Source: a virus. From it: DNA of 64,000 nucleotides. Positions 19,601-27,540 of this stretch are shown piece after piece. Under the pieces are notes generated by a model. The model worked only from the letters and a program-made list of their open reading frames with translations. It did no database searches and had not been told where the DNA came from. Numbering within the stretch: the stretch's first letter is position 1; every line of letters starts with the position of its first letter. A program made the position numbers and the translations under genes. Location of the stretch: positions 1-64,000 of IMG/VR virus record IMGVR_UViG_3300030098_004514, one strand, 5' to 3'.

Positions 19601-21007
19601 TTAAACGTAACAAGTAGTGGTATAGGAAACCCTAGTATGTACGCTGGTCACGAGGGTGGGTTAGAGCCATATGTTACCACAACTGATCCTAATTTTGGTG
19701 ATGGTCCAGAAAACAGTTTTAGAATAAAAATAAATAAAAATATTTATGGTGGCGAAGAAAATAAATCGCCATATTCTATGATTGATTTAAATTGGCATAA
19801 TTGTTATTCTTTTAGAAACGGTGTTGAATCAGATAGAATTAGAGATAACTTTAATACACCTTTTATATCTAATGGTGTTAGAGTATCTACAACTTTATCT
19901 GATTATAAACAAGAACAAAGACAATATGGGTTAATATATTCTGGAATATATAACTCTGTGGCTGGTATTAATAATTTAAATCAATTTATACAAGCTGAAA
20001 AAATAACTAAAGATATAAATCCAAATTACGGTAGTATACAGAAACTTTTTTCAAGAGATTCTGATTTATTAACAATATGTGAAGATAAAACATTAAAAAT
20101 ACTAGCCAATAAAGATGCTGTATATAATGCTGACGGAAACCCTCAATTAACAGCTAATATAAATGTATTAGGTCAAACTATACCATTTTCAGGAGATTAT
20201 GGTATATCAAAAAATCCAGAATCATTTGCATCGGAAAACTATAGAGCTTATTTTACAGATAAAGTTAGAGGTGCTGTGTTGAGATTATCTAAAGACGGAT
20301 TAACACCTATATCAGAAGCTGGTATGCGAGATTGGTTTAAAGACAATTTAAGACATGCTGATAAAATTATTGGTTCTTATGATGATGAAAAACAAGAATA
20401 CAATGTCACTTTAAAAAACACAATAGATCATGTTTTAGATTGGACTAATCTTTCAAGTCCAGTTGCTAATTCTAATAACGATAGTGGTGGTTTTGGCGTA
20501 GTGGCTACGTATGACGAAAGAGTAAAAGGTTGGGTTAGCTTTAAGTCGTTTAATGAAATGGAAACCGGTGTTAGTTGTGCTAACAATTATTATACGGTAA
20601 AAGATGGTATTTTATATGAACATCACTATCAATCCGCTAGTTACAACGAGTTTTACGGGCAGCCATATAAAACCTTAGTGAACGTGCTATTAAACGACGA
20701 ACCTAGTATGATTAAAAGTTTTAAAACAATAGGGTATGAAGGTAGTCAAGCTAAAATATTATCACACGTAGATTACAGCAACCAGTATAATGATTTTGAA
20801 CCTTCTATGGGATGGTACGTGTATAGCATGAATACCAATATGGACGAGGGTACAGAAACATATTTTATTGAAAAAGAAAATAAATGGTTTTCTAGAATAA
20901 AAGGTAATAATACAGCAGATATTGATACTAGTAGTTTTGCTAACCAAGGACTTGGCCCATTAGGTACAGTGACTGTTGTTAGTGGAGGTGGTGGAGGTGG
21001 TGTTTAA
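13634..21007 (+). CDS. Giant tail hub/stabilisation-type protein (2457 aa)
   Basis: A 2457-residue protein. The beginning (HQFSSGRMNLDLDERLVPNG followed by EYREAFNIQVSSSEGSNVG) is the hallmark entry of the tail 'stabilisation' or tubular proteins of Bacteroidetes podoviruses, which form the tail hub below the portal. The middle is very long, aromatic and Asn/Gly/Asp-rich with beta character; residues about 1100-1800 look like an inserted fibre-like region rich in Tyr and Trp. The core resumes near the end with FSRDSDLLTICEDKTLKILANKD-type and LKDGLTPISEAGMRDWF-type segments. It ends in a poly-glycine tail (SGGGGGGGV). No signal peptide. Confidence 0.65.
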   Translation: MPEIKHQFSSGRMNLDLDERLVPNGEYREAFNIQVSSSEGSNVGVLQNILSNQKVNGQLNITDHRMYTYNCIGSVSDEKNDTLYWFVRPNHHKVASAIEFFRGIYNTDSTALGAVSTNGLWQWKPYAANIPNNPYTFAVQTTVGQDMILQYTKNSVIEPVLVDQFEVICGVVDGLYQLPGTSGGQYLEYGTLRLQIDEEAYNAIDIGWELDGYTLGTSNTGSSSSLVNLFNIHVVKKYEAPSGVFNIELAHYEDNMFMSSLNNLHIFADNIVNYGIGPAGRIKALYFKNPKPITNFRNVRHITGVNIIDDMLFWTDDYNEPKKINIPRSISGTFSTATHPTYLINEADSIQLSDKVRLKEEHATVIKKSPNNPLALNLVTGREELRVLDSNDNVYYQSYSSIITTGSLNNTSDDILDINGNTSVNSFSSLNVGDNFTVKLTRDAAGHDATAGDNISFLWGAGDVVVIKEFDDTNTDPPSLPLTEYTIKATIVGFNSVSVPNVGGLVSNNTQSAEVTFMVNSIRGAIPTINTIANTTGELQYVIDKFDQEKNIFEFKYPRFAYRYKYEDGEYSHFSPFTQPAFVPGGFDYHPKKGYNLGMVNRIAYIVLKNFVSDNIPKDVIEVDLLYKDDSSPMIYVIDSLAPDDEQFINKPNWCNEPITSVGWAQKWNNWQLNAYKITDEQIKYILPENQLLRIYDNVPRKALSQEVTGNRIVYGNYLQNFDLLNLVGERFTPYFQHALIEYDQEYGNNIKDRSIKSLREYQLGVVFVDEFGRETPVLSTSQATFKVPKDLSDNNNRLRVGMSYAPPAAVFADMKYFKFCIKETSGQWYNMAMDRYYDAGDGNVWMSFPSADRNKIKEEDFLILKKAAESNDAVIDHPARYKVLAIENEAPDHIKTTFTLVDSRTHGGDVFTSFSTQIPRGGTSTFEMKYNEFYNTHISNWHEQFLNRASGDEFYIQFENGGELSQKYKIASITCDVQFDVTTGVPTNLNSARYHVKTAITLTDDVNMILDDPTNTSPNFVLSTSRIRIFRSTVQNKPEFDGRFFVKIFTDDIFDRFIKTPSRPDFMDEDNYQVIASIPLNYMNRMHHLMHGSKGDFQDSNGENYHAGTGLQEPVRCAVANSNLPGSSGIPTYNGTTAYENAYTLKQLTSKVDLNGDTVELGLATFAPFFRLYTKAPNNYADVLDTTGGIDYIKHYSIPNNNTNGSNGWAGPIGQLAYNSNWHQGYDTRYAFKYNGDVENGVWIEEYNNYTTIPWKSFHPIKYLGSFVTSGHYTGVGASNWTNPVNPGNLMKPTDPPYDLDSMRDLTWDNWWRTDGYKKKSDSLARDTEIWYINNGFSVGKEYYTNDKRWENLYGSQEGQGIIIGSQSIRLEVSLGGIWGEPKASMDGDNYPSDPMVDEGFFNIGKVGGNPSYQDAATIAKVEAMQPGTYCRFKEDPTGSIYQIIGVSEVNYYNYAKYAKGAAEGDWRMNDIAAESEANGGYAYSLDILSQAYGGEYYGSGVGTYTATAYGSYLNDKFGNTFLGDFWARDIASGVHMISYDITNTVDRAAATEIAFHTPDDPAYWITAGGSVMVGGTNIMDKQSNRCSWTKNYSYGAQLSCNFTKSWRLDLVNIDDSVPNQMLWNPTGATGEDFGRISNGVKIPVLIKGGNDTNGTTDHIDLTTVDYVFFTDSITNDDGQMLEKGMIAYKFDTTSNGTYDVNFGKDIDSTNDHESLLYLQVVDIIDWGDDDPYLLGADGRYEVALGGYIRPLCINDTYDFVDGGTILFRQAIMNGYSKNSVVKISRHMEYDSDFDCGVSNGADLQATQYTLEFLRAEEDLEVPLSQNPAIWETEPEDGPELDIYYEASPRIPIELDTTTANDWIPTRYSWNPFPYVVNTYTEDDGQRIHNPDGSHENSIIVTHNDASTSAFLPPEAITPLTELEIVHVDGDILTLRCDGKAWQDSIIFAAMNVGASSALIQTPPKRIRIRRPDGIIFSTEVLAHNVGKLNVTSSGIGNPSMYAGHEGGLEPYVTTTDPNFGDGPENSFRIKINKNIYGGEENKSPYSMIDLNWHNCYSFRNGVESDRIRDNFNTPFISNGVRVSTTLSDYKQEQRQYGLIYSGIYNSVAGINNLNQFIQAEKITKDINPNYGSIQKLFSRDSDLLTICEDKTLKILANKDAVYNADGNPQLTANINVLGQTIPFSGDYGISKNPESFASENYRAYFTDKVRGAVLRLSKDGLTPISEAGMRDWFKDNLRHADKIIGSYDDEKQEYNVTLKNTIDHVLDWTNLSSPVANSNNDSGGFGVVATYDERVKGWVSFKSFNEMETGVSCANNYYTVKDGILYEHHYQSASYNEFYGQPYKTLVNVLLNDEPSMIKSFKTIGYEGSQAKILSHVDYSNQYNDFEPSMGWYVYSMNTNMDEGTETYFIEKENKWFSRIKGNNTADIDTSSFANQGLGPLGTVTVVSGGGGGGV

Positions 21008-21026
21008 ATAAAATAATTTACGTAAT

Positions 21027-22844
21027 ATGAACTGTACAAAAAGTGATTTTTTAAGAATATATATGGAGTCTAATATTAAAGATCTACAGCGTAAAGTAGA
21101 TGGTAATATACTTAGATCAACAAACTACACTCCAAACATTGATTTTTTAAATAAAATATGGAATGATTACGAAAGTCAAAAATGTAATTCTTTTGATAAA
21201 CACGTACAAACATTACAAGCGGAACTAAGTAGATCAGTAAAAAACTCCGATTTACACAAGTTAAACTTAGAAAAAATAGATTTTTTAGACAAACTAAAGT
21301 TTACTTGCAATTGTTCTAAACATAGTTCTAATATTAAAGTTAATAAGTTTATAAAGCAAGTTGATTTTAACCAAAGTAGTATTCCAGCGAATGGTGGAAG
21401 TAAAAAGTTTGTTATAAAAGGTGATAAAAATGCTGTATTTAGTTTTTACGTGACAAATGAAGATAGTCCTAAAAAATATTATAATTTTGAAACAAATTCT
21501 TTTACAACAACTAAGTACGTTTTAACAGATGTTGTTATAGAGGAACATAGTAAAACAATAAGCGTTAGCTTCCCAAAAGTAACCGATGACGATCATTATG
21601 ACATAACGGTTTTTGCTAATCCAGAATACGATACTTTTCATGTACCGTATGTAGAGATGAGGTACGACGATGACAACAGAACGGTAAACGTAAATGATAG
21701 CGTTGGATCTAATTCTGCTTTATTGCATAAAAAATTATACCAATACACTGATAACACTATAACGTTAACAGCCATTACCCCAAATTCTATTCCAGCTCTT
21801 TCAGGTTATGCTTTTATAACAAACGAAACTATTACAGCTACAAAACATGGCGGAACAATTAAACAGCCATTTAAATTAATCGTAACAGCCGCCGCCACTA
21901 AAGCATATTGGATTAAAAGGCAACCAACAACAGCTGATTTAGGAACTACTGTTCAAAGAACTATTGGTAGTGCTGCTGTTCCTATAGAAGGAGAGGATAT
22001 TAGTAGTTCTACGTATTATAGATGGCCTATTGATAATGCTCTGGGTATATCGAATGGAATGCTTGTAACAGGTACTAATGTGGTTGCTAATTCTAAAATA
22101 TCGGATTATATAACCACTATTGATATAAAAACAAAAGGCGAACCTGACACTGCTTTGTCTTCTTTAAAGAAAGCGGTCTCTTCAGAATTAAAAATAAATA
22201 CAAATGTTTTTGAAGGTGGTGCTAAGAAAATATCAAAATATGGAAATGAAACTTTAATACAGTCTGAAAGATCTTTACCAAGAGCTCGTTTAAGAACAAA
22301 AAAATATTCTGATGTTACAGCTACAGGTGTTAATTTTACATCTTTAGCAACGTTTACAAATGGTGTTGCAACATCTAGACCTGGTAATATCACGTTGAAC
22401 AAACAACAGCCTGACGCGTTGAAAGATGATACTGTGAAAATATTTGCTATGGGTAGAGATCAAATAGAATCACTAACTGGGTATAAAGTCAAAGTAACAA
22501 ATGTTGAGGCTGTTTTAACAAAACCAACAACTACAACAACATCAGCAGCTACTAGTACAACTATAGCTGTGGCAGATACGGAAGGTGTTATTAATAAAGT
22601 GTCTAGACTAAGTGGTGTAAATATTTCTTCGACATCAGCACCTCTAATAACATCAGGTGGTGGTAGTGACGGTTCAGGTAACTGGATTGTTGATGCAGCA
22701 CAAACATATGAAAGCGGTACTACTTTAACAGTGGAAAACACCGGTAGAACCGTTACAATAACTGGTGATATTGAAATATCACAAGTTGGAGAAAGCGATG
22801 TAACAATACATTTTAATATAGAAAGATTTTTATCAGCATCATAA
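21027..22844 (+). CDS. Tail-associated structural protein (probable)
   Basis: A 605-residue protein. Residues 1-100 are helical with three cysteines (CTKSDF at the start, CNCSKHSS at about 94-97); the rest is Thr/Ser-rich beta sequence with several hydrophobic-polar alternations, as in tail fibres. There is no enzymatic motif. It follows the tail hub by 19 bases and precedes a small virion-like gene. A tail or fibre component is the best guess from place and composition. Confidence 0.5.
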   Translation: MNCTKSDFLRIYMESNIKDLQRKVDGNILRSTNYTPNIDFLNKIWNDYESQKCNSFDKHVQTLQAELSRSVKNSDLHKLNLEKIDFLDKLKFTCNCSKHSSNIKVNKFIKQVDFNQSSIPANGGSKKFVIKGDKNAVFSFYVTNEDSPKKYYNFETNSFTTTKYVLTDVVIEEHSKTISVSFPKVTDDDHYDITVFANPEYDTFHVPYVEMRYDDDNRTVNVNDSVGSNSALLHKKLYQYTDNTITLTAITPNSIPALSGYAFITNETITATKHGGTIKQPFKLIVTAAATKAYWIKRQPTTADLGTTVQRTIGSAAVPIEGEDISSSTYYRWPIDNALGISNGMLVTGTNVVANSKISDYITTIDIKTKGEPDTALSSLKKAVSSELKINTNVFEGGAKKISKYGNETLIQSERSLPRARLRTKKYSDVTATGVNFTSLATFTNGVATSRPGNITLNKQQPDALKDDTVKIFAMGRDQIESLTGYKVKVTNVEAVLTKPTTTTTSAATSTTIAVADTEGVINKVSRLSGVNISSTSAPLITSGGGSDGSGNWIVDAAQTYESGTTLTVENTGRTVTITGDIEISQVGESDVTIHFNIERFLSAS

Positions 22845-22856
22845 AAAAATAAATTT

Positions 22857-23237
22857 ATGGCAACTACACAAGCGACAGTATCATATGACTATTCATTAAA
22901 CACCTCTTTACAAATAGGAGACTTTTTATATTGTACGTGTGTAGTGAGCACAACTGATGGGTTTCACGTTAGCACGGCACCACCACTATTATTTGGTGAA
23001 GTAACTGAGATCACTGATACATATATAGGATTTTCATACACCTCTTTTGGTAATGGATTACCTGACTTAATACCTTGCAGCGGAGGTACTAGATTTTTAT
23101 CTTTTGGAAAAGACAAAGCTGTAAATGAAACATCATTAAAGGGCTATTATAATTCAGTTGCTTTTTTAAATGATGACAATAATAACGAAGCAGAATTGTT
23201 TATGGTTAATTCAGAAACAACGTTTAGTAGTAAATAA
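22857..23237 (+). CDS. Small putative virion protein
   Basis: A 126-residue beta-rich protein with no recognised family. Features are the segment LQIGDFLYCTCVVSTTDG and a Gly/Phe-rich middle (TYIGFSYTSFGNGLPDLIPC). Starting MATTQATVSYDYSLNTSL, it resembles in style the small MAT-starting virion proteins at 42244-43923, though I see no clear homology. It is followed by a 41-base gap with the repeated ATTAAATTAA leader before the enzyme cassette. Confidence 0.45.
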   Translation: MATTQATVSYDYSLNTSLQIGDFLYCTCVVSTTDGFHVSTAPPLLFGEVTEITDTYIGFSYTSFGNGLPDLIPCSGGTRFLSFGKDKAVNETSLKGYYNSVAFLNDDNNNEAELFMVNSETTFSSK

Positions 23238-23278
23238 ACAGCAAAAACTGTGACTATATTAAGTATAAATTAAATTAA

Positions 23279-23704
23279 ATGAACTTAATTATAGAAACTA
23301 GTAAAAAAGATTGGGAAAAATTTCTTAAAGAAAAAAATATTACAAAAAATCAAGTTGATTATTATTTAAAAAACATACTTGATACCCCTAGTTTTGACAC
23401 TAAAGCAGGTCAAGTTTTGAATATTGAAAACAATCAATATGAGAAAAGAATATCTACAATACATGGTTTTGGTATATTTGCAAAGAAAGACATTGATAAG
23501 GGCGAAACAATAGGTATAGCCATAGGTTTTATAAATGATAAAAAATATAGAAGTTATATAGGAAGATTTACAAATCACTCTAATAATAAAAATTGTGTTT
23601 TTGAACAGTGTGAATCTGGAAATGTTTTTGCGGTGTGTATAGCAAATATTAAAAAAGATCAAGAAATACTAGTTGACTATAGAGATCATTGGGAAAAGTT
23701 TTAA
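23279..23704 (+). CDS. SET-domain protein methyltransferase
   Basis: A 141-residue protein. Residues 61-134 carry the SET-domain landmarks in order: HGFGIFAKKDIDKGE (62-76), RFTNHSNNKNC (96-106, the RFxNHS/C cofactor motif of the pseudoknot) and IKKDQEILVDYRD (125-136, ending in the catalytic-type DY). SET enzymes transfer a methyl group from S-adenosylmethionine to lysine side chains. The first 55 residues are helical and would sit before the domain. It heads a run of three predicted modifying enzymes placed among structural genes. The substrate is unknown; a virion or host protein is possible. Confidence 0.75.
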   Translation: MNLIIETSKKDWEKFLKEKNITKNQVDYYLKNILDTPSFDTKAGQVLNIENNQYEKRISTIHGFGIFAKKDIDKGETIGIAIGFINDKKYRSYIGRFTNHSNNKNCVFEQCESGNVFAVCIANIKKDQEILVDYRDHWEKF

Positions 23705-23721
23705 ATTAAATTAAATTAAAC
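23704..23721 (+). repeat. Tandem TTAAA leader
   Basis: Tandem TTAAA units directly before the oxygenase ATG (ATTAAATTAAATTAAA). The same kind of ATTAAATTAA leader precedes 1638, 23279 and, on the minus strand, the H1-like gene (about 50435-50450). These leaders stand where other bacteria have a ribosome binding site. Confidence 0.45.
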
Positions 23722-24294
23722 ATGATATATCTTATAGATAATTTTTTAAACGATAATTTGTTTAAAAAAACAACACACTATTTAAATAGTAATAGTTATA
23801 TTGAACACGAAACACCTGGTAAAACTTTTTGGGTACAAGAGGCTAAACAGGAGTTTATTAATACTGTATTAAGTACTCTTGCTTTAAAAGAAAAATGTGA
23901 GTTGGAAAATATACTAGCATTTTTTAGGGTATCCACAGATACTATAGATACTGAATGGAGAATACATAGCGATGGTATTATAAATGGTCAAAAACCTGAA
24001 AGAGCTGTGGTTTTATATCTCTCACCTAAAAAGATGAAAGGGTTACATGGTACCGCGTTTTGGGATCACAAAGAATATGGGAAAAAACAACCAGGTAATA
24101 TTAGTGATAGAGATTTTGATGCGCTTTTATCAAAAGAATCTGGAGATTTAACTAAATGGGATTTAAACACTGTTTTAGGATACGAACAGAATAGATTAAT
24201 ATCATATCCAGCAAATTACTTTCATAGTAAGTATCCTAATAAAGCTTGGGAAGAAGGTAGGCAAGTATTTGTTATGTTTTATAAAACTAAATAA
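23722..24294 (+). CDS. 2-oxoglutarate/Fe(II) oxygenase
   Basis: A 190-residue double-stranded beta-helix enzyme. The iron-binding triad is visible as HSD (His82, Asp84) and His168 in SYPANYFHSK; Arg180 in EEGRQVFVMFY fits the 2-oxoglutarate-binding arginine. WRIHSDG and NRLISYPANYFH match phage and bacterial prolyl-hydroxylase-like oxygenases. Such enzymes hydroxylate proteins or small molecules, consuming O2 and 2-oxoglutarate. The leader carries four tandem TTAAA units. It lies between the SET and GNAT genes, so the three probably act on related targets. The substrate is unknown. Confidence 0.8.
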   Translation: MIYLIDNFLNDNLFKKTTHYLNSNSYIEHETPGKTFWVQEAKQEFINTVLSTLALKEKCELENILAFFRVSTDTIDTEWRIHSDGIINGQKPERAVVLYLSPKKMKGLHGTAFWDHKEYGKKQPGNISDRDFDALLSKESGDLTKWDLNTVLGYEQNRLISYPANYFHSKYPNKAWEEGRQVFVMFYKTK

Positions 24295-24296
24295 CT

Positions 24297-24707
24297 ATGG
24301 AAGATAAATTAGTATTTCGTCCATTAATAGATAGTGATTATGAAACTATATGTAGTTGGTGGAAATGGTGGAGATGGCCTATTTTACCAAAGGATTTTCT
24401 ACCTAACAACGGTAAAGGTGGTTTTATAGTAGAGAAAAATAGCGTACCTATTGTTTCATGTTATTTATATTTAACAAACTCTTCTGTGGCTATTTTTGAT
24501 TGGGTGGTATCAAATCCAGAATATAAAGAAAAAGATAGAAAAAAAGCGATTGAAAAGTTAATAAATGACACGGAGCTTTTTTGCAAAGATATAAACATAA
24601 AACATCTATTTAGTATAGGTAGAAATCAACACTTAATAAAAACACATGAAAAATTAGGATGGCATATAGATAAAAAGTCATCTTATGAATTAATTAAAAA
24701 AATATAA
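24297..24707 (+). CDS. GNAT-type acetyltransferase
   Basis: A 136-residue protein starting 2 bases after the oxygenase stop. The beginning LVFRPLIDSDYETICSWW is the usual first strand and helix of GNAT acetyltransferases. It continues with a central strand (VAIFDWVVSNPEYKEKDRKKAIEKL, in the place of the acetyl-CoA pyrophosphate loop and helix) and the late segment HLIKTHEKLGWHIDKKSSYE. The canonical R/QxxGxG/A loop is degenerate, so cofactor binding is less certain. Third gene of the modifying-enzyme cassette and followed one base later by the ejection proteins. Confidence 0.65.
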   Translation: MEDKLVFRPLIDSDYETICSWWKWWRWPILPKDFLPNNGKGGFIVEKNSVPIVSCYLYLTNSSVAIFDWVVSNPEYKEKDRKKAIEKLINDTELFCKDINIKHLFSIGRNQHLIKTHEKLGWHIDKKSSYELIKKI

Positions 24708-24708
24708 T

Positions 24709-25791
24709 ATGTCAGTAATAACAGGAGTGGTGGTAGCGGTGGGAGCTGCTTATATAGGTACGTCTATATATAATAGTTACAAAGCAGGTCAGGCTCACGA
24801 TGATGCTATGGAGATAGCAGAAGATAATCAAGTCCAACAAAACGAGATTGCAGAACAACAACTAGCTTTTCAAAAAGAAGAAGCTAAAAAACTTGAGGCT
24901 CAAAAAGATGTTTATAGAAGTATGGTGTTTAAAAATCCATATGCTGACGTAAAGAATTTTTATGCAGATATTCAAAATCCATTTAGAGATTTACAAACAG
25001 ATTTTGAAAATGTATACGAAGATTTAACTGTAAACCAACAACAAGCTGAGTTTCAAAGAGACACGATGGCCCAACAAAGAGCTAATATAATGGGTCAAAT
25101 GAGAGGTGCTGCTGGAGGAAGTGGTATTGCCGGTCTTGCTCAAGCTATGGCTAATCAAGGCCAGTTAGCCACACAACAAGTTTCAGCGTCAATAGGCCAA
25201 CAGGAGGCAATGAACCAAAGATTGAGAGCGCAGGGCGCTGCTCAAGTTCAAAGCATGGAAGCCCAGAGAGAACAGTTAATAGCTCAAGGCGCTTACCAGG
25301 CAGATATAACAAGAGCTAGAGGTGAGTCGGCTGCAGATATGGCTAGACGTGGTGGAGAAGCTAGTTTGCAAGAAATGGAAATGAGTAGACAAGCAACTTT
25401 ATTAGGTATTCAGATGGGGCAAACAACAGGCGCTAACCAAGCTTTACAGCAAGCTTATGCAAACCAAATGATGGCAGGGGCAGGCATGGCCAACTTAATG
25501 GGACAGCAATCCGCTTCTTTATATGGTTTAGCTGGTTCATATGCGCAGGCTGGTGGACAAATGATAGGTAGTGCGGCTTCTGATAGGAGATTAAAGAAAA
25601 ATATAAATAAAATTGGTGAATCATCTAGCGGGTTAAATATATATAGTTTCGAATTTAAAGATTCTAAATATGGCGAAGGTGTGTTTCAAGGCGTAATGTC
25701 TGATGAGATACCACAAAAGTTTGTTAGAACTATAAATGGTTACGATATAGTAGATTATAGCATGTTAGATGTAGAATTTAAACAAATATAA
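24709..25791 (+). CDS. Internal virion/ejection protein with S74 chaperone-like tail
   Basis: A 360-residue protein. Residues 4-24 are a hydrophobic glycine-rich stretch (ITGVVVAVGAAYIGTSIYNSY); residues 30-285 are Gln/Ala/Glu-rich helix with glycine-rich repeats, as in podovirus ejection proteins such as T7 gp14. Residues 291-360 begin SDRRLKKNINKIGESSSGL and go on with the VFQGVMSDEIP block, the signature of the Peptidase S74 intramolecular chaperone domain, here short and at the very end. The protein probably sits inside the capsid and enters the host envelope with the DNA. It is the first of three ejection genes packed with 2- and 7-base gaps. Confidence 0.65.
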   Translation: MSVITGVVVAVGAAYIGTSIYNSYKAGQAHDDAMEIAEDNQVQQNEIAEQQLAFQKEEAKKLEAQKDVYRSMVFKNPYADVKNFYADIQNPFRDLQTDFENVYEDLTVNQQQAEFQRDTMAQQRANIMGQMRGAAGGSGIAGLAQAMANQGQLATQQVSASIGQQEAMNQRLRAQGAAQVQSMEAQREQLIAQGAYQADITRARGESAADMARRGGEASLQEMEMSRQATLLGIQMGQTTGANQALQQAYANQMMAGAGMANLMGQQSASLYGLAGSYAQAGGQMIGSAASDRRLKKNINKIGESSSGLNIYSFEFKDSKYGEGVFQGVMSDEIPQKFVRTINGYDIVDYSMLDVEFKQI

Positions 25792-25793
25792 AT

Positions 25794-27533
25794 ATGGCAA
25801 AGGGATATGGGGCAGATCCAACTTTAGTATCAGCGGCGTATAGATTAGGACAATCTTATGGACCTGCTGATTATACAAAGATTTTTGAATATCAATACGA
25901 AGGCTTATCAGAAGCGATTAAGGCTAAATATGAATCTTATGAAACAATGGTTAAGGCAAGTGCTGACATGGTAACCGACGTCTATGAAGGTTTAGAAAAA
26001 AAGATGGGGGAAAGGGATAAGGAGAGTGCGGAAACATTGACCGAGACTGGTAAAGTTTTAACTGGTGATTCAACATTTGATTATTTAAGTGAGGGTCAAA
26101 ACTTTAATAAAGCTATGAATGAATTATCAACTAATTACACTGATGGTGTAATCACAGATAATAAAGATAATTATTCCACAAGTAATCCAAATATAACAAA
26201 CAAAGCAGAGTTTAAAAGAGATAAAGAACAGTTTTTAGCGTACAAAGAGACAATAGAAGAATATAGTGGTAAATTATATCTCACTAAAAATCAAAAAGAA
26301 AAAAGAGATGACGCTATTAAAGCTACCTTAAAACTTAGAGAAACCATGAATAAACATAGAGGGATGATTAATAGTAAAGGAATAGCTTGGAATAGTGGTT
26401 TTATAGATAAACAACATTCGTTTGAAAACGATCCTGATTTAATGTTTTTGTCTGGTAAGGTTTTGGAAAAAGATGGAGACATGTCGAAAGCTGGAGTAAG
26501 TACTTTTTATGGACAAGATGGTCATATTTATTATAAATATCCAGTTGGTATGGCTAACCCAATACTTAAAGAGATACAAACTAAAGCTAAAGAACTTGAA
26601 AATATTTCTTTAAATCTAGACACTCCAACCGCAGAAGAATTAGCTAAAAAAGGAGGTGAGATGATGACTGGTAAAAAAGAAATTGGTTTAGAAGTGCCAA
26701 AGCTTAAAACAAAAGAACTAGAACTACCAACATCGAAAGAATACAAAATTATTAGAGCAGATAAGTTATTTGCCGGTTTACAAGAGGTTGATAATGCAAC
26801 TAGAAACACTTTAGAAGCCGAAACTGCTAACATTATTAATTTAGCCCAAGAAACAATGACGGCTACTGATGGAAAAACCAAAGTTGCTTCTATAGAAAAC
26901 TATAATAAAATTTCTAAAAAAACAGAAAACAATATAAAAAACCAGCTGTTAAAATCTACTAATTATCGAAACATAACAAATAATCCTGTATTAATATCTG
27001 GTGAAGAAATTAATTGGGATGAGGATTTGAGTGAGAATATAGAGATAGACATGGCGGTTATAAATCAAGATTTTATTGGAAGTAATGTCCTTACTTTAGA
27101 TCAATTGAAAAACTGGGATGAAGATAAATCAGGAACATTAGATCAAGATGAGCTTAACAAGCATGAGGAGGCTAAAAAAATGCTTATTGATAAACTGCTA
27201 AATCCAATAACACAACAAGAAAAAGAAGTTTCTGTAAATGAGTTTGCTAAATATATAAATGGTTATATGAAACAGGTTTTTGATCAAACTAGAGAAAGAA
27301 TGGATATAGAATCTAGTGAAAAAGGATTAAACACTAGATTGGTAAAAGCTATAGAGTCTGGACAAAAAAACATTACTATTGGTAGAGAAAGATTTGAGTT
27401 ACAAGGTGGTAAATATAAGTTGGTACAGGTATTACCACAAGGTTCTCCTACGTGGGTTGATTTTGGAGAGGACGTGTCTTACTCTGTAGACGAGTTTATA
27501 CAAGATTATGGTAAACGTTTTAAAGCAAAATAA
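25794..27533 (+). CDS. Ejection-type internal virion protein with EF-hand motif
   Basis: A 579-residue, largely helical and charged protein between two ejection proteins. Residues 442-453 (DEDKSGTLDQDE) fit the EF-hand calcium loop at every ligand position: D1, D3, S5, G6, L8, D9 and E12. Whether a full helix-loop-helix pair exists is unclear, since only one loop is visible. No membrane segment is obvious. Calcium binding could stabilise the virion or sense the extracellular medium. Assignment as an ejection protein is from position and composition. Confidence 0.5.
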   Translation: MAKGYGADPTLVSAAYRLGQSYGPADYTKIFEYQYEGLSEAIKAKYESYETMVKASADMVTDVYEGLEKKMGERDKESAETLTETGKVLTGDSTFDYLSEGQNFNKAMNELSTNYTDGVITDNKDNYSTSNPNITNKAEFKRDKEQFLAYKETIEEYSGKLYLTKNQKEKRDDAIKATLKLRETMNKHRGMINSKGIAWNSGFIDKQHSFENDPDLMFLSGKVLEKDGDMSKAGVSTFYGQDGHIYYKYPVGMANPILKEIQTKAKELENISLNLDTPTAEELAKKGGEMMTGKKEIGLEVPKLKTKELELPTSKEYKIIRADKLFAGLQEVDNATRNTLEAETANIINLAQETMTATDGKTKVASIENYNKISKKTENNIKNQLLKSTNYRNITNNPVLISGEEINWDEDLSENIEIDMAVINQDFIGSNVLTLDQLKNWDEDKSGTLDQDELNKHEEAKKMLIDKLLNPITQQEKEVSVNEFAKYINGYMKQVFDQTRERMDIESSEKGLNTRLVKAIESGQKNITIGRERFELQGGKYKLVQVLPQGSPTWVDFGEDVSYSVDEFIQDYGKRFKAK

Positions 27534-27540
27534 ATAAAAT

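Noticed and set aside
22460-22741. Opposite-strand frames of 80-130 codons within large late genes (also 32448-32828, 34590-34982, 26531-26881)
   Set aside because: They lie antisense to well-supported genes, have biased Ser/Leu/Val composition from AT-rich codons and no coupling to neighbours.
23704-23721. Tandem TTAAA units as a replication origin or attachment site
   Set aside because: The units lie directly before a start codon, and similar leaders precede several other genes, so a leader role is simpler.
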